A DNA stretch of 64,000 nt from an uncultured Acidimicrobiales bacterium (GTDB lineage Bacteria > Actinomycetota > Acidimicrobiia > Acidimicrobiales > Aldehydirespiratoraceae): the NCBI GenBank assembly GCA_905480195.1, contig CAJQPN010000003.1, positions 87,755 to 151,754 of the forward strand, written 5' to 3'. The translations under genes and the position numbers were made by a program. Positions within the stretch are counted from its first letter, which is position 1; every line of letters starts with the position of its first letter. This document shows, piece after piece, positions 25,739-34,803 of the stretch. Below the pieces are notes generated by a model, which ran no database searches, was not told the origin of the DNA, and saw nothing but the letters and a program-made list of their open reading frames with translations.

Positions 25739-26955
25739 GGGGCCTCCCAATCGGTGCCGATCACCACGGTGAGATCCACAGGCTGATCGGGTTCGTCGGA
25801 GAACACAACCTGCGCACCCAGTTCCTTTGCGATGACCGAAGCCGCGGCTGCGGCTTCGGCTCGGTGGTGCGTGACGACCGTGGCTACAGCGCCAAATTCC
25901 GCCGTATTTCCGAGCACCCGGATCTCGCTGAGATCAGCCAGCGCCTCGAGGGCAGAGTCGCGAACGGCCGGGTCGCCAGTCCCGTCGAGAAGGCGGAGCG
26001 TCGGTATGGGGAATCCGATCGGGGAAATCCGAAGTGGCACCATGCGATCGGACATGTCGGCAAGCCATTCGCGGCCCCGATCATCCAGCGAGTAGACAGC
26101 GGCCTCGGCCTCGCCGCTATCAGGCACGACCGGCAGAATCTGGAGATCGGCCCGACCGGCAGCAAACGCCCGGAGAAAGGGTGACAGCCCAAAGTCGTGC
26201 GGCAGCGTGACCGACAAGGGGTCAGCAGCAGACCCAACCATCGCAAGCCAGCTTTTCCAGAGATCGAGCTGCCGTTCGGTGCGGTTGGCCTCGAACTCGG
26301 AAGGGTTCCGCCAGCGATAGAGCTCGGCTCCGGCATCGCCATCCAGCTGCTGACCACCAGCCCGGAGGAACACCATGGTGCGACCATCCTCATTGACCTC
26401 GACGAGCGGATCGAGAAGGTTGATCGGGAATGGTTCACTGAGCGACAAGAGTTGGGCGAGCTCCGGGGTTTCGATGGCGTCAGTCTCGACGAAACCGAAG
26501 CCGAACATCGCGCCGAGATCGCGCTCGACGGCATCCATCCCCCCGGTTCGCCACCGTTGTGCAAACGTCGGTCCGTCGATGCCATCGGACGCAACGTCGG
26601 CACCTACCAAAACAGCGTGCCCGCCGTTGTCGAGCAATGTCGCGGCGAACACCGTCAGCCCCACGAGCTCGCCGTCGTCGAGGTGGACGAGGAGCATGGT
26701 GGGCGTCGGGTCGACAAAAACCTCGTACCCCGGCTGGCCCGGATCGGTGACGATCTCTAAGACGGTGCCGTCGGTGCTGTCGAGCACGGCTTTGGTGCCC
26801 TCTCGCCACAGCAGGAAAACGGCTAGTCCGGAAGCAATGATCACCACAGGAAAAACGAACCGGAAGAACGGGTTCGCCTTGGGTGCCGGCCGCCGACCGT
26901 TCGGTGGATTCGGCTCCTCGTACTCGTCGAGCGTGACGTGGTCGACGGTGCTCAC
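25735..26955 (-). CDS. Membrane-anchored LytR_C-domain protein
   Basis: The 406-residue product has a short cytoplasmic N-terminus rich in Pro and acidic residues and one membrane helix (about 33-51). A long extracytoplasmic part (about 55-320) resembles the LytR/CpsA-associated regions seen between nadD and rsfS in related bacteria. The C-terminal LytR_C domain (about 325-402) carries IRVLGNTAEFGAVATVVTHH and DLTVVIGTDW. No LCP catalytic arginines are visible, so it is probably not itself a cell-wall ligase. It overlaps both neighbours by four bases. Confidence 0.75.
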   Translation of the reverse strand: MSTVDHVTLDEYEEPNPPNGRRPAPKANPFFRFVFPVVIIASGLAVFLLWREGTKAVLDSTDGTVLEIVTDPGQPGYEVFVDPTPTMLLVHLDDGELVGLTVFAATLLDNGGHAVLVGADVASDGIDGPTFAQRWRTGGMDAVERDLGAMFGFGFVETDAIETPELAQLLSLSEPFPINLLDPLVEVNEDGRTMVFLRAGGQQLDGDAGAELYRWRNPSEFEANRTERQLDLWKSWLAMVGSAADPLSVTLPHDFGLSPFLRAFAAGRADLQILPVVPDSGEAEAAVYSLDDRGREWLADMSDRMVPLRISPIGFPIPTLRLLDGTGDPAVRDSALEALADLSEIRVLGNTAEFGAVATVVTHHRAEAAAAASVIAKELGAQVVFSDEPDQPVDLTVVIGTDWEAP

Positions 26956-27584
26956 GAGACAACCGTTGCGTACAGACCCCGAGCCTCGATGATGTCAGCG
27001 ACCGCTCTGGGCACGAGCCCGCGAATCGGTTCACCTGCAGCAACTCGCCGTCGAAGATCACTTGATGACACGTCGATCACGGGAACTTCGACGACCAGAT
27101 GCGGCCAACCGACTGGAGGACGACCTCCCTCTCTGCCTCCTCGATCGACTACCACGGTCACCGCTCGATCACGCACTTCTTCAGGACGGCTCCACGTGTC
27201 AAGGCCCTCGGCGGTGTCGGAGCCAACGATCAGAAAGAGCTCGTCGCCGGGGCTGACCGCAGTGAGGCACGCGAGGGTGTCGGCCATGAAGGAAGGACCG
27301 CTGCGCCGAACCTCAAGGTCGGAGACCTCAACTCCATCCAGGCCCTCAGCGGCAGCTTCGGCCATGACGAGCCGGTCGGCGGCGGGTGTGACCGAACGGT
27401 GTGCGGTCTTCTGCCAGGGATCACCGGCAACCACCAGCAGCACCCGATCGAGTGCCAGCGCATGCCCGACTTCCAAGGCGATCGCAAGGTGGCCCATATG
27501 TGGAGGATCGAAGGTGCCCCCTACTACACCGACTCGCTCACCCAATCCCTCAGCCACGGCGGTGAGTGTATGCGCAGGCGGCAT
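26952..27584 (-). CDS. nadD: Nicotinate-mononucleotide adenylyltransferase
   Basis: The 210-residue enzyme forms nicotinate adenine dinucleotide from NaMN and ATP in NAD synthesis. The nucleotide-binding motif is GVVGGTFDPPHMGHL, and the C-terminal ISSSxxR-type motif appears as VSSSDLRRRVAAG. The ATG at 27582-27584 gives a normal length. The frame stays open to a GTG at 27653, but that would include the inverted repeat at 27640-27653, more likely regulatory. Its stop overlaps the LytR_C start by four bases. Confidence 0.93.
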   Translation of the reverse strand: MPPAHTLTAVAEGLGERVGVVGGTFDPPHMGHLAIALEVGHALALDRVLLVVAGDPWQKTAHRSVTPAADRLVMAEAAAEGLDGVEVSDLEVRRSGPSFMADTLACLTAVSPGDELFLIVGSDTAEGLDTWSRPEEVRDRAVTVVVDRGGREGGRPPVGWPHLVVEVPVIDVSSSDLRRRVAAGEPIRGLVPRAVADIIEARGLYATVVS

Positions 27585-27639
27585 CCCAACGGAGCCGACA
27601 CCGCTCACTACCGCTTGGCCGGCGGCTTCAGACCCCGGA

Positions 27640-27653
27640 GTGACACATGTCAC
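27640..27653. promoter_or_regulatory. Inverted repeat upstream of the sigma factor and nadD (candidate operator)
   Basis: GTGACA-CA-TGTCAC is a perfect 6-bp inverted repeat with a 2-base spacer. It lies in the divergent interval between nadD (start 27584) and the sigma factor gene (start 27806). It resembles sites of dimeric HTH repressors; no regulator can be named from sequence. Confidence 0.4.
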
Positions 27654-27805
27654 GCTTTTGGTTCTTTACCTATTGGCCACGATGTGCGCATGATGGATCG
27701 GTCGGACCGCAGAATGGCGCGCAACGGGTGCGCTCACGGTACTGACTCCCCCCTCTGAGACAAAAGCTGGGCAAACGTTGACGTGTGCCCTTGGTAAGGA
27801 ATGCC

Positions 27806-28648
27806 ATGAGTGATTCTGTTGGACAGTATCTGAACGAGATCGGCGCAGTTGCGCTGCTCAACGCTCAAGAAGAGCGTGAACTCTCCCAGATCATCGAGAA
27901 GGGCTTCGAGGCCCGTGCTCGCAAAGACGCCGGCGAAAAGGGCCGCGACATCGAAAAGGCCCTTCGTGAATCCGCCGCTGCAAAGGACCGCTTTATTCGA
28001 GCGAATCTTCGTCTCGTGGTGAGCGTCGCCCGCCGCTATCCCCTTCCCCCGGGTATGGAACTCCTCGACCTGATCCAGGAGGGCAATCTCGGACTCGAGC
28101 ATGCAGTCGACAAGTTCGACTGGCGCAAGGGATTCAAGTTTTCGACGTACGCAACCTTCTGGATTCGTCAGGCGATCGGTCGTGCCCTTGACCAGAAGGC
28201 CTCACTCGTTCGCCTCCCAGGCGACCGCTCGGCGAGCCTGCGCGCAGCGCTCCGGGCCGTGTCAGGCGACGGCGACGAACTCGACGATGAACACGCTCGC
28301 CTGCACCGGTTGACTACTCCCACCAGCCTCGATCGCACCATCGGCGACGACGATTCGAACGAACTCGTCGACCTCCTTCCCGACTCGAATCCCGGACCTG
28401 AGGTCGAAGTCATGGCGAACGCCGAGATGGAGATGGTCACCGGCCTTCTCGACATTCTCGACCATCGCGCCAAGTACGCAGTGGAGCAGCGCTTCGGCCT
28501 CGGTGATGGCCGCAAGCGCTCCTACCGTGAAGTCGGCGAAGATCTCGGCGTCACTGCCGAAGCTGCCCGTCGTTTGGTCAAGCGAGCCATTCACTCGGTT
28601 CGCGAGCATGCATCCGCAATGTCGGACTCGGTCGACGCCGTCGCCTGA
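27806..28648 (+). CDS. RNA polymerase sigma-70 factor (group 2/3, RpoD-like)
   Basis: The 280-residue product has a region 1.2-like start (DSVGQYLNEIGAVALLNAQEERELS) and region 2 with LRLVVSVARRY, LIQEGNLGLEHAVDKFDWRKGFKFSTYATFWIRQAI-type core and -10 recognition. Region 3 is shortened. Region 4 (about 215-265) contains RSYREVGEDLGVTAEAARRLVKRAI. It lacks region 1.1 and is far shorter than a primary sigma factor, so it is an alternative or SigB/HrdB-paralogue type. ATG 27806 was chosen because AAGGA lies five bases upstream. A strong terminator follows. Confidence 0.9.
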   Translation: MSDSVGQYLNEIGAVALLNAQEERELSQIIEKGFEARARKDAGEKGRDIEKALRESAAAKDRFIRANLRLVVSVARRYPLPPGMELLDLIQEGNLGLEHAVDKFDWRKGFKFSTYATFWIRQAIGRALDQKASLVRLPGDRSASLRAALRAVSGDGDELDDEHARLHRLTTPTSLDRTIGDDDSNELVDLLPDSNPGPEVEVMANAEMEMVTGLLDILDHRAKYAVEQRFGLGDGRKRSYREVGEDLGVTAEAARRLVKRAIHSVREHASAMSDSVDAVA

Positions 28649-28666
28649 CCGCCGTAGCACGCTGAA

Positions 28667-28698
28667 CCGAAGCCCTCGCCTCTGAGCGAGGGCTTCGG
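28667..28698 (+). terminator. Intrinsic terminator of the sigma factor gene
   Basis: A perfect 13-bp stem (CCGAAGCCCTCGC / GCGAGGGCTTCGG) with a 6-base loop is followed by CCGTTTTCTC. It begins 18 bases after the sigma factor stop codon. Confidence 0.88.
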
Positions 28699-28814
28699 CC
28701 GTTTTCTCGGCTGCTGTCGAAGGTCCCAACGGGCCTTACGGGCCGAATCCGAACGGGAGGTTTCTCGCACACCGGTTGGCGAAGCTGTCTACAGGCCCCA
28801 CACTTGTAGTCGTG

Positions 28815-30158
28815 ATGACGACCTGGACTCCCAGCACCTGGCGCGATCGAGAGGCCAAGCATCAGCCCGAGTGGCCCGATGACGGCGAACTCGATCAGGC
28901 CGAAAAGATGCTCGGGCAGATGCCACCACTGGTGTTCGCCGGCGAAGCCCGCAACCTCACCTCGCAACTGGCGAGGGTTGCGGCCGGTCAGGCGTTCCTG
29001 CTGCAGGCCGGTGATTGCGCCGAATCCTTCGACAGTTCAGCCGACTCCATCCGCGACAAGCTTCGAGTGATTCTGCAGATGGCCGTCGTTTTGACCTATT
29101 CGGGCGGACTCCCCGTCGTCAAGGTTGGCCGTATCGCCGGCCAGTTTGCCAAACCGCGCTCTTCGGCAACCGAGACCCAGGGCGACACCGAACTCCCGTC
29201 GTTCCTCGGCCAGATCGTGAATGACACTGGTTTCACCGAATCGGAGCGCCGACCGGACGCACAACGCCTACTCACCGCGTACAACCGCGCCGCTTCGACG
29301 CTGAACCTCCTCCGAGCATTCACCCGCGGTGGTTACGCCGACCTGAGCCAAATCAACACCTGGAACCGCGAGTTTGTCGCCTCCTCCCCCGCTGGCGAGC
29401 GGTATGCCCAGATGGCCGACGAGATCGATCGAGCACTCCGCTTCATGCATGCTTGCGGCATAGATGGCGAGAGAGTGCCTGCGATTCGCGAGGTCGACTT
29501 CTTCACAAGCCACGAAGCGCTACTGCTCAACTACGAGCAAGCCCTTACTCGCCAGGATTCGCTGACGGGCGACTGGTACGACTGCTCGGCCCACATGCTC
29601 TGGGTCGGCGAGCGAACCCGACAGGTAGGCGGCGCGCACGTCGAGTTCTTGCGGGGCGTCGAGAACCCACTCGGATGCAAGGTCGGTCCGACCGTCACAC
29701 CAGCCGACGTCATCGATATCTGTGAATCGCTCAATCCCAATCGTGTCCCAGGTCGACTCACGCTGATCACCCGCCAGGGATCCGAGAACGTGCGCACGAA
29801 CCTGCCGCCCCTGCTCGCAGCGGTTCGCGACTCGGGGCACCCTGTCGTATGGGCCTGCGACCCGATGCACGGCAACACGTACACCGCGCCGAACGGCCGC
29901 AAGACCCGCCATTTCGACAGTGTGCTCGAGGAGATCTCAGGGTTCTTTGCAGCCCACCGCGAAGAAGGCACCTGGCCGGGCGGTATCCACGTCGAACTCA
30001 CCGGTGACAGTGTCACCGAATGTGTGGGAGGGGGCGATGGGATCGACGAGGACGCTCTCGACGAGGCGTACGAGACGATGTGCGACCCACGCCTAAACGG
30101 TCGTCAGAGCGTCGACCTCGCGTTCATGGTCGCCGACATGCTCCACAGCCGGGGCTGA
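28815..30158 (+). CDS. aroG: 3-deoxy-D-arabino-heptulosonate 7-phosphate synthase, class II
   Basis: The 447-residue enzyme condenses phosphoenolpyruvate with erythrose 4-phosphate, the first shikimate step. It is the class II (plant/AroAII) type: QAGDCAESF near residues 70-78, VVKVGRIAGQFAKPRSS, WYDCSAHMLWVGERTRQ, VGPTVTPADV, TLITRQGSENVRTNLPP, DPMHGNTYTAPNGRKTR and HVELTGDSVTECVGG are all present. Class II enzymes are the usual form in actinobacteria. The ATG at 28815 starts TTWTPSTWRDREAKHQPEWPD-like sequence normal for the family; the SD is weak. Confidence 0.96.
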   Translation: MTTWTPSTWRDREAKHQPEWPDDGELDQAEKMLGQMPPLVFAGEARNLTSQLARVAAGQAFLLQAGDCAESFDSSADSIRDKLRVILQMAVVLTYSGGLPVVKVGRIAGQFAKPRSSATETQGDTELPSFLGQIVNDTGFTESERRPDAQRLLTAYNRAASTLNLLRAFTRGGYADLSQINTWNREFVASSPAGERYAQMADEIDRALRFMHACGIDGERVPAIREVDFFTSHEALLLNYEQALTRQDSLTGDWYDCSAHMLWVGERTRQVGGAHVEFLRGVENPLGCKVGPTVTPADVIDICESLNPNRVPGRLTLITRQGSENVRTNLPPLLAAVRDSGHPVVWACDPMHGNTYTAPNGRKTRHFDSVLEEISGFFAAHREEGTWPGGIHVELTGDSVTECVGGGDGIDEDALDEAYETMCDPRLNGRQSVDLAFMVADMLHSRG

Positions 30159-30402
30159 CCACCAAAGACCCGGGCACTGCATCCAGCAAATAGGTTCATT
30201 CCGTTGCGTGGGGAGACACTCCCTACGTCAGCGAAAGAAACACCTTGTGCAAGTCCTACTGCTGTTCTTGAGCGTCGTTCTGTTCCGGACTCCTTCACCA
30301 CGGCTCCGACAATGAGCATGTTCTCGCCCGATGGCGTCGCAGCCACCGGCCCCTCTATGGATGGTTCGCAGTCCGGCGGGCGGCGAATCGGAGGAGTTAC
30401 GC

Positions 30403-31005
30403 ATGACGCTCACTGAAATCCGCCCGCCCATACAGAGAGCGACTGACTACAGTCGACGTGTGACTTCAGCCAAAGCTCCTGTGTTCAACGAGGTTGAGGC
30501 TGCGTTTTCTCGGGGTGATGACAACGCTCTGCGCTTGGCTTATGAGGCGCATGGCCGCATGGTGTACGGCTTCTGTGCTCGTTCACTCGACCCCGAACGA
30601 GCCAAGGATGTCACGCAGGAAGTTTTCGTGAGCGCTTGGAGGGCCCGGCATCGTTACGACCCTGCAAAGGGGCGCCTCGGGGCCTGGATCATGGCAATCA
30701 CTCGTAATCGAATCATCGACAACGTGCGCTCCGAGAAGCGACACAGCGATCGTCGGGCCGACGAAGACTCAGTCGAACTCTTCACGGACGCAGAGGTCGA
30801 TGCCACGAGCGACAAAATGCTCGTGGCCGACGCTCTCCTCGAGCTGTCGGAGCGCGCACGAGAGGTCATCACGCTCGCGTACTTCCATGATCTCACCCAT
30901 CCACAAATCGCCGAGCGCACCAACATTCCGCTCGGCACCGTAAAAAGCGACATCCGGCGGGGGCTTGCCCGGATTCGTCAACATCTGGAGACCCAGCATG
31001 ACTGA
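30403..31005 (+). CDS. ECF-type RNA polymerase sigma factor
   Basis: The 200-residue product has region 2 (about 28-95: ERAKDVTQEVFVSAWRARHRYDP and AWIMAITRNRIIDNVRSEKR) and region 4 (about 135-190: LSERAREVITLAYFHDLTHPQIAERTNIPLGTVKSDIRRG). No region 3 is present, which defines ECF sigma factors. ATG 30403 follows GGAGGAG by six bases. The end overlaps the anti-sigma gene by eight bases (ATGACTGA), so the pair is coupled. The ~240-base leader has a GGGAG-ACA-CTCCC hairpin and no promoter I can fix. Confidence 0.92.
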   Translation: MTLTEIRPPIQRATDYSRRVTSAKAPVFNEVEAAFSRGDDNALRLAYEAHGRMVYGFCARSLDPERAKDVTQEVFVSAWRARHRYDPAKGRLGAWIMAITRNRIIDNVRSEKRHSDRRADEDSVELFTDAEVDATSDKMLVADALLELSERAREVITLAYFHDLTHPQIAERTNIPLGTVKSDIRRGLARIRQHLETQHD

Positions 31006-31672
31006 CGACATACTGCACCTGACAGACGACGAAACCCGCGTTGAAGCAATCTTGCGAACAATGTCTGCCGATGACCTCGAGCGGGAGGCTCCACCCGACG
31101 ACCTTTGGACAGAAATTGAAGCGGCGGTGGCTGCCGAACATGCGGTGACTGCCACAGAGTACGAATTCGACGACAACGTCGTGGACATGACATCCCGGTT
31201 TCGTTCTCGGCCATCCATACTCGTTGCGGCCGCCGCCGCACTGCTCGTTTTGGTGGGCATCTTTGTGACCACGTCCGGCTCCGGCGGGTCGAACTATGAG
31301 GTCGTCGGCGGCGCAGACCTGAGTTGGGCCAACGGCTTCGTTGAGGGCGGTATGAATGCGACCGCTCGTGCGTCGGTGCTTGCCGACGGCGAGGCCGAGG
31401 CTGTTCGGCTCGACGAGACGGCGCTACCGCCTGCTCCTGAAGGGGCCGACCTTGAGCTCTGGCTGATCGGCGTAGACAGCAAAGGTGAGCTGACGATCCA
31501 AAGCATCGGCGTGATCGCCGATCCAACGGAGGGACGGGTTTACGAGGTTCCGGCCGAGTTTGACCCCGCGTCCTTCGACACCGTGTTGGTCGACATCAGC
31601 GTTGAACCTCGCGACGGCAACGCCGCCCACTCCGGGGCGTCGATCGTGCGAGGGCCAGTTGTCGAGGCCTAG
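30998..31672 (+). CDS. RskA-like membrane anti-sigma factor
   Basis: The 224-residue product has a short acidic N-terminal segment (about 1-68), one membrane helix (about 73-92, SILVAAAAALLVLVGIFVTT), and a C-terminal extracytoplasmic RskA domain (about 105-222: LPPAPEGADLELWLIGVDSKG and FDTVLVDISVEPRDG). RskA-type proteins hold their ECF sigma factor at the membrane until proteolysis releases it. The N-terminus lacks the HxxxCxxC zinc motif of the ZAS class. It is translationally coupled to the sigma gene. Confidence 0.87.
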   Translation: MTDDILHLTDDETRVEAILRTMSADDLEREAPPDDLWTEIEAAVAAEHAVTATEYEFDDNVVDMTSRFRSRPSILVAAAAALLVLVGIFVTTSGSGGSNYEVVGGADLSWANGFVEGGMNATARASVLADGEAEAVRLDETALPPAPEGADLELWLIGVDSKGELTIQSIGVIADPTEGRVYEVPAEFDPASFDTVLVDISVEPRDGNAAHSGASIVRGPVVEA

Positions 31673-31686
31673 CCGTCGGGCCAGCG

Positions 31687-31827
31687 CTAGATCTCGACTG
31701 CCGTAAACCCGAGCCTGCCGAGATTTCGTTCCGAAGCGTCGCAGTTGCGGGTCATCAAATGCTCGTAGTCGAAGGTGTGATCTGCGAGGCCCGGAGCCGC
31801 CGGTTCGACAGTGTCGAGGCCCACCAC
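31687..31827 (-). pseudogene. Possible remnant of a GNAT-like acetyltransferase (C-terminal end)
   Basis: A 46-codon minus-strand frame from GTG 31827 ends CDASERNLGRLGFTAVEI. This resembles the closing acetyl-CoA-binding helix and RLGF strand of GNAT N-acetyltransferases. There is no room for the rest of the domain: a TAG lies just upstream in frame, and the interval up to 31949 has only short broken frames. It may be a decayed gene end; chance is not excluded. This accounts for part of the 31673-31949 gap; the rest holds nothing I can name. Confidence 0.3.
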
Positions 31828-31949
31828 GCCGGCCTAATCGTCAACGCATTCCGTTTCGTTGGGTGTTACCGGCCCAATCACGCGTGACGAGTCAGCACGG
31901 CACCTTGGCACCCGGGTGCTCGACTTCGATGACGCGCTCGGGATTCTCG

Positions 31950-33287
31950 TCAGAGGGTGAACGTCATCTCCGATACGAGCGCGCCGGGGAGTCGCAGGCT
32001 CTCCATCGAGCGGTGCTCATAGGTCGAGGAGTCCAAGATCGTCTCAGCCGTCTCGGTGAGACCCTCGAGCCGATCACCGAGGAGGTTGAAGGCGGAATCA
32101 TCGAACCGCAAAACCTCAATTGGCGCCACGATCTCGCCACCCTCAACCCAGAAGGTTCCAAATCGGGTCATGCCAGTCGTTCGACACGCCGTGCGATCCG
32201 AGAAGTTCAGATACCACAGGTTGCCGATGTAGAGGCCCGTATCGAGTGCGTCAAGTAGGCCAGCAGCAGGGAGAGACCCGGGGCTCATCGCGAGAGCGAG
32301 CGGATACTCGTAGTCCTCAGCACCGTTTGTTGCGACGCCGTACTCCTGGGCCGAGCGTGGCGATACGAGATGGCTGTCGAACGCGCCGTTGGTGATCAGC
32401 TGGACCGCGTTGGGCCGCTGAAAACCAGCTCGTTGGAAGTCGGGCGCAACGCCCCCAGCAATGTCCTCGACGATCGATACGGCCGGAGCGAAAGAGGCGC
32501 CCTCGGTCACCATCCGCAGCAAGGGTGTCTGGCGGGTCTCGTGAGCCCGGAGCCCGAAGCCACCCCACGACAGCATCCCCATGATCTCCTGCATCGCCGC
32601 TGGCGCAAGGTACGAGCGGTAGCCGCCGGGCGGCAGATTCTTTGGTGGGCGACCGAGTGCTACAAGCTCGCGAACCGACCAGTCGATCTTCGACCGAAAT
32701 GCCTGTTCGTCCCAGCTGGTGCCGGCGTATGCGTTCTTGGTGGCCTTATCGCCTCGCAGATGCAGCGACCAATCAAGATTGAACGTCGTCGCATCGAACC
32801 AGTTGCGCTGGCCCATCGACGACCCGAACGCTTCGAAGGTGGAACCGGCCGCGTAGATCCCCACGAAGTCGTTGCCAGTAGCCCCCGTCGATACCGCGTC
32901 GACGGCATCAGCTGCGGCGGGAAGCTCTCCGAGGACGGAACGCTCGGAGTCGCTGCCATCGGTAGCGAAGAGAAGGTACGGATCCTCGGGTAAGACAGCG
33001 CGCTGAGCCCGCAGATCGTCGAGCAACACCGCGACGCGTACCTGATCGGTCGCTGGGTGGCCGGTGAGGGTCACGCTTCCTTCGGCATGGTTGCGGCCGC
33101 TGATCAAATCGATCGCCAGCGACTGCTGTTGCACGCTGCCGGCTTGGCGCACAGCCCCATGGTTGAAACGAACGAAGTCACTGTTCTCACCACGGAGCGA
33201 GGCCAGCAATACTTCGTCACCTCGAAGGGTCCCCGTTGCCCACGTGACGAGATCGTCGAACCGTTCGCGAGCATCATCGACGCTCAC
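31950..33287 (-). CDS. TldE/PmbA-like partner of the TldD protease
   Basis: The 445-residue product is of the TldD/PmbA family, lacks the HExxxH zinc motif, and is paired with the TldD gene, so it is the TldE-type subunit. Visible family features are the N-terminal REN/REGxxxFVRFNHGAVRQ-like segment and the middle LPPGGYRSYLAPAAMQEIMGML. The late motif NLWYLNFSDRTACRTTGMTRFGTFWVEGGEI also fits. TldD/E heterodimers cleave unfolded peptides and mature some RiPPs and toxins; no such precursor is visible next to it. It starts four bases inside the TldD 3' end. Confidence 0.88.
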   Translation of the reverse strand: MSVDDARERFDDLVTWATGTLRGDEVLLASLRGENSDFVRFNHGAVRQAGSVQQQSLAIDLISGRNHAEGSVTLTGHPATDQVRVAVLLDDLRAQRAVLPEDPYLLFATDGSDSERSVLGELPAAADAVDAVSTGATGNDFVGIYAAGSTFEAFGSSMGQRNWFDATTFNLDWSLHLRGDKATKNAYAGTSWDEQAFRSKIDWSVRELVALGRPPKNLPPGGYRSYLAPAAMQEIMGMLSWGGFGLRAHETRQTPLLRMVTEGASFAPAVSIVEDIAGGVAPDFQRAGFQRPNAVQLITNGAFDSHLVSPRSAQEYGVATNGAEDYEYPLALAMSPGSLPAAGLLDALDTGLYIGNLWYLNFSDRTACRTTGMTRFGTFWVEGGEIVAPIEVLRFDDSAFNLLGDRLEGLTETAETILDSSTYEHRSMESLRLPGALVSEMTFTL

Positions 33288-34720
33288 GCTTCACCTCCGA
33301 ACACCTGCACAGCGCTGAAACGACAATGTGGTGACGCATGCCCCACCCGGATCACCTGGTTCGGTTCGCCTTTCCCACAGTTGGGTGTGCCCATCGTGGT
33401 GAAGTCGTCAGCAACCCCGGTGAGGTTCCGCCAGAAGGTCGACGAGATCCCCCGATAGTTCGGGTTTCGGACGATGCCGGTGATCTCGCCGTTCTCGATC
33501 ATCCGCCCGAGTTCGCACCCGAATTGGAACTTGTTGCGACTGTCGTCGATCGACCACGAGACATTCGTCTCCATGAGAACGCCGTGCTCTATGCCAGCGA
33601 TCAGCTCGTCGACCGTGGCTTCACCGGCCTCGACATTGAGGTTCGCCATGCGATCGATGGGCGGTCGGTTCCAGCTCGACGCCCTGCTGTTCGCCACGCC
33701 GTTGAGCCCGGCCCTCGCTTGGGAGATCGTGCCTCCCATGGGGCGCTGCAGGATGCCACTCTTGATGAGGTAGGTCCGTTGGGCCGGCGTTCCATCGTCG
33801 TCGTAGCCGTAGCTCGCCACCTCACCGGCAACGGTCGGGTCGAACGTGACGTTGAGCAACTCGGATCCGTACTGGTACGTGCCGAACATGTCAGGCGTTA
33901 CAAAGCTCGTGCCGGCGTAGTTTCGCTCGTCACCCAGAATGCGATCGAGTTCGAGCGGATGCCCGATCGACTCGTGGATCTGGAGAACCATCTGATCGGG
34001 AGCGAGAAGCAGGTCCATGACGCCGGTCGGACAGTTCGGGGCGTCGAGGAGGGCCACCGCCTCCTCACCGATTCGAACGGGCGCATCGGCGAACCCATGC
34101 TCGGCCATCACCTCGAGACCCCCTTGGCCGCCGAAGGCAGCCCGGCCATAGGTGCGCGTCTGTGTGTTCGACCCCACGTTCGCCGTGGCATGAAGGTCGG
34201 GGAAGACCTGCCGGATCCGTTGCGCAACCCGGCCTCCACCGTTGGTGATGAGGAGCGTCTCGACGTCGTAACGAAGCATCGCCGCACCCCGGTCGACGAT
34301 GCGGTCATCGACGTTCATCGCCGAATCGGCGCGCACGAGGATTGCAATCTGATCCACCAGATCCATCGAGTCGAACGATTCCGCCACCGGTGTCTCGTAG
34401 TCGCCCACGGTGTGAAGCAGCGGCGTCTGGTCGACGACACTCCGGCCTGCGGTCGCTTGGGCCCAATCCGACGCACGCTCAACAGCTGCGGCAAGGCCGG
34501 CGTCGGTCAGGTCGCTCGTCGCCCCGTAGCCGATACCCCCGTCACGCCACACCGTGAACATGACGCCTTCGTCGTGGGATGCGGCAGGAGGTTCGACTAC
34601 CCCGTTCCGGACACTGAGATTCGTGCCCCTCTCGACGACGTGTCGGGCACTTGCGTAGTCGGCGTCAGCCGGCAGCATCCCGCGCAGCCTGTCTTCGAGC
34701 CTGGTTTCCAGATCGGTCAT
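33284..34720 (-). CDS. TldD-like zinc metalloprotease
   Basis: The 478-residue product carries the catalytic motif HESIGH (in QIHESIGHPLELDRILGDE) and the C-terminal conserved Cys (GTPNCGKGEP) that completes the TldD zinc site. TldD and the non-catalytic TldE form a barrel with an internal active site that trims unfolded chains. The genes share a 4-base overlap. Together with the adjacent MoxR/VWA pair, this is the order seen in several actinobacteria, though a functional link is unproven. Confidence 0.93.
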   Translation of the reverse strand: MTDLETRLEDRLRGMLPADADYASARHVVERGTNLSVRNGVVEPPAASHDEGVMFTVWRDGGIGYGATSDLTDAGLAAAVERASDWAQATAGRSVVDQTPLLHTVGDYETPVAESFDSMDLVDQIAILVRADSAMNVDDRIVDRGAAMLRYDVETLLITNGGGRVAQRIRQVFPDLHATANVGSNTQTRTYGRAAFGGQGGLEVMAEHGFADAPVRIGEEAVALLDAPNCPTGVMDLLLAPDQMVLQIHESIGHPLELDRILGDERNYAGTSFVTPDMFGTYQYGSELLNVTFDPTVAGEVASYGYDDDGTPAQRTYLIKSGILQRPMGGTISQARAGLNGVANSRASSWNRPPIDRMANLNVEAGEATVDELIAGIEHGVLMETNVSWSIDDSRNKFQFGCELGRMIENGEITGIVRNPNYRGISSTFWRNLTGVADDFTTMGTPNCGKGEPNQVIRVGHASPHCRFSAVQVFGGEA

Positions 34721-34803
34721 TCGCAGAGACTAGGCGGTGAACGATCGGGGGCTACCAGTCGCCTCGTTGACCTCCGTGGCACTGCATTCGGCGGTGACGC
34801 ATG

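Noticed and set aside
30204..30416. Possible 70-codon gene in the ECF sigma leader
   Set aside because: It has no ribosome-binding site or family similarity and runs into the sigma gene in another frame.
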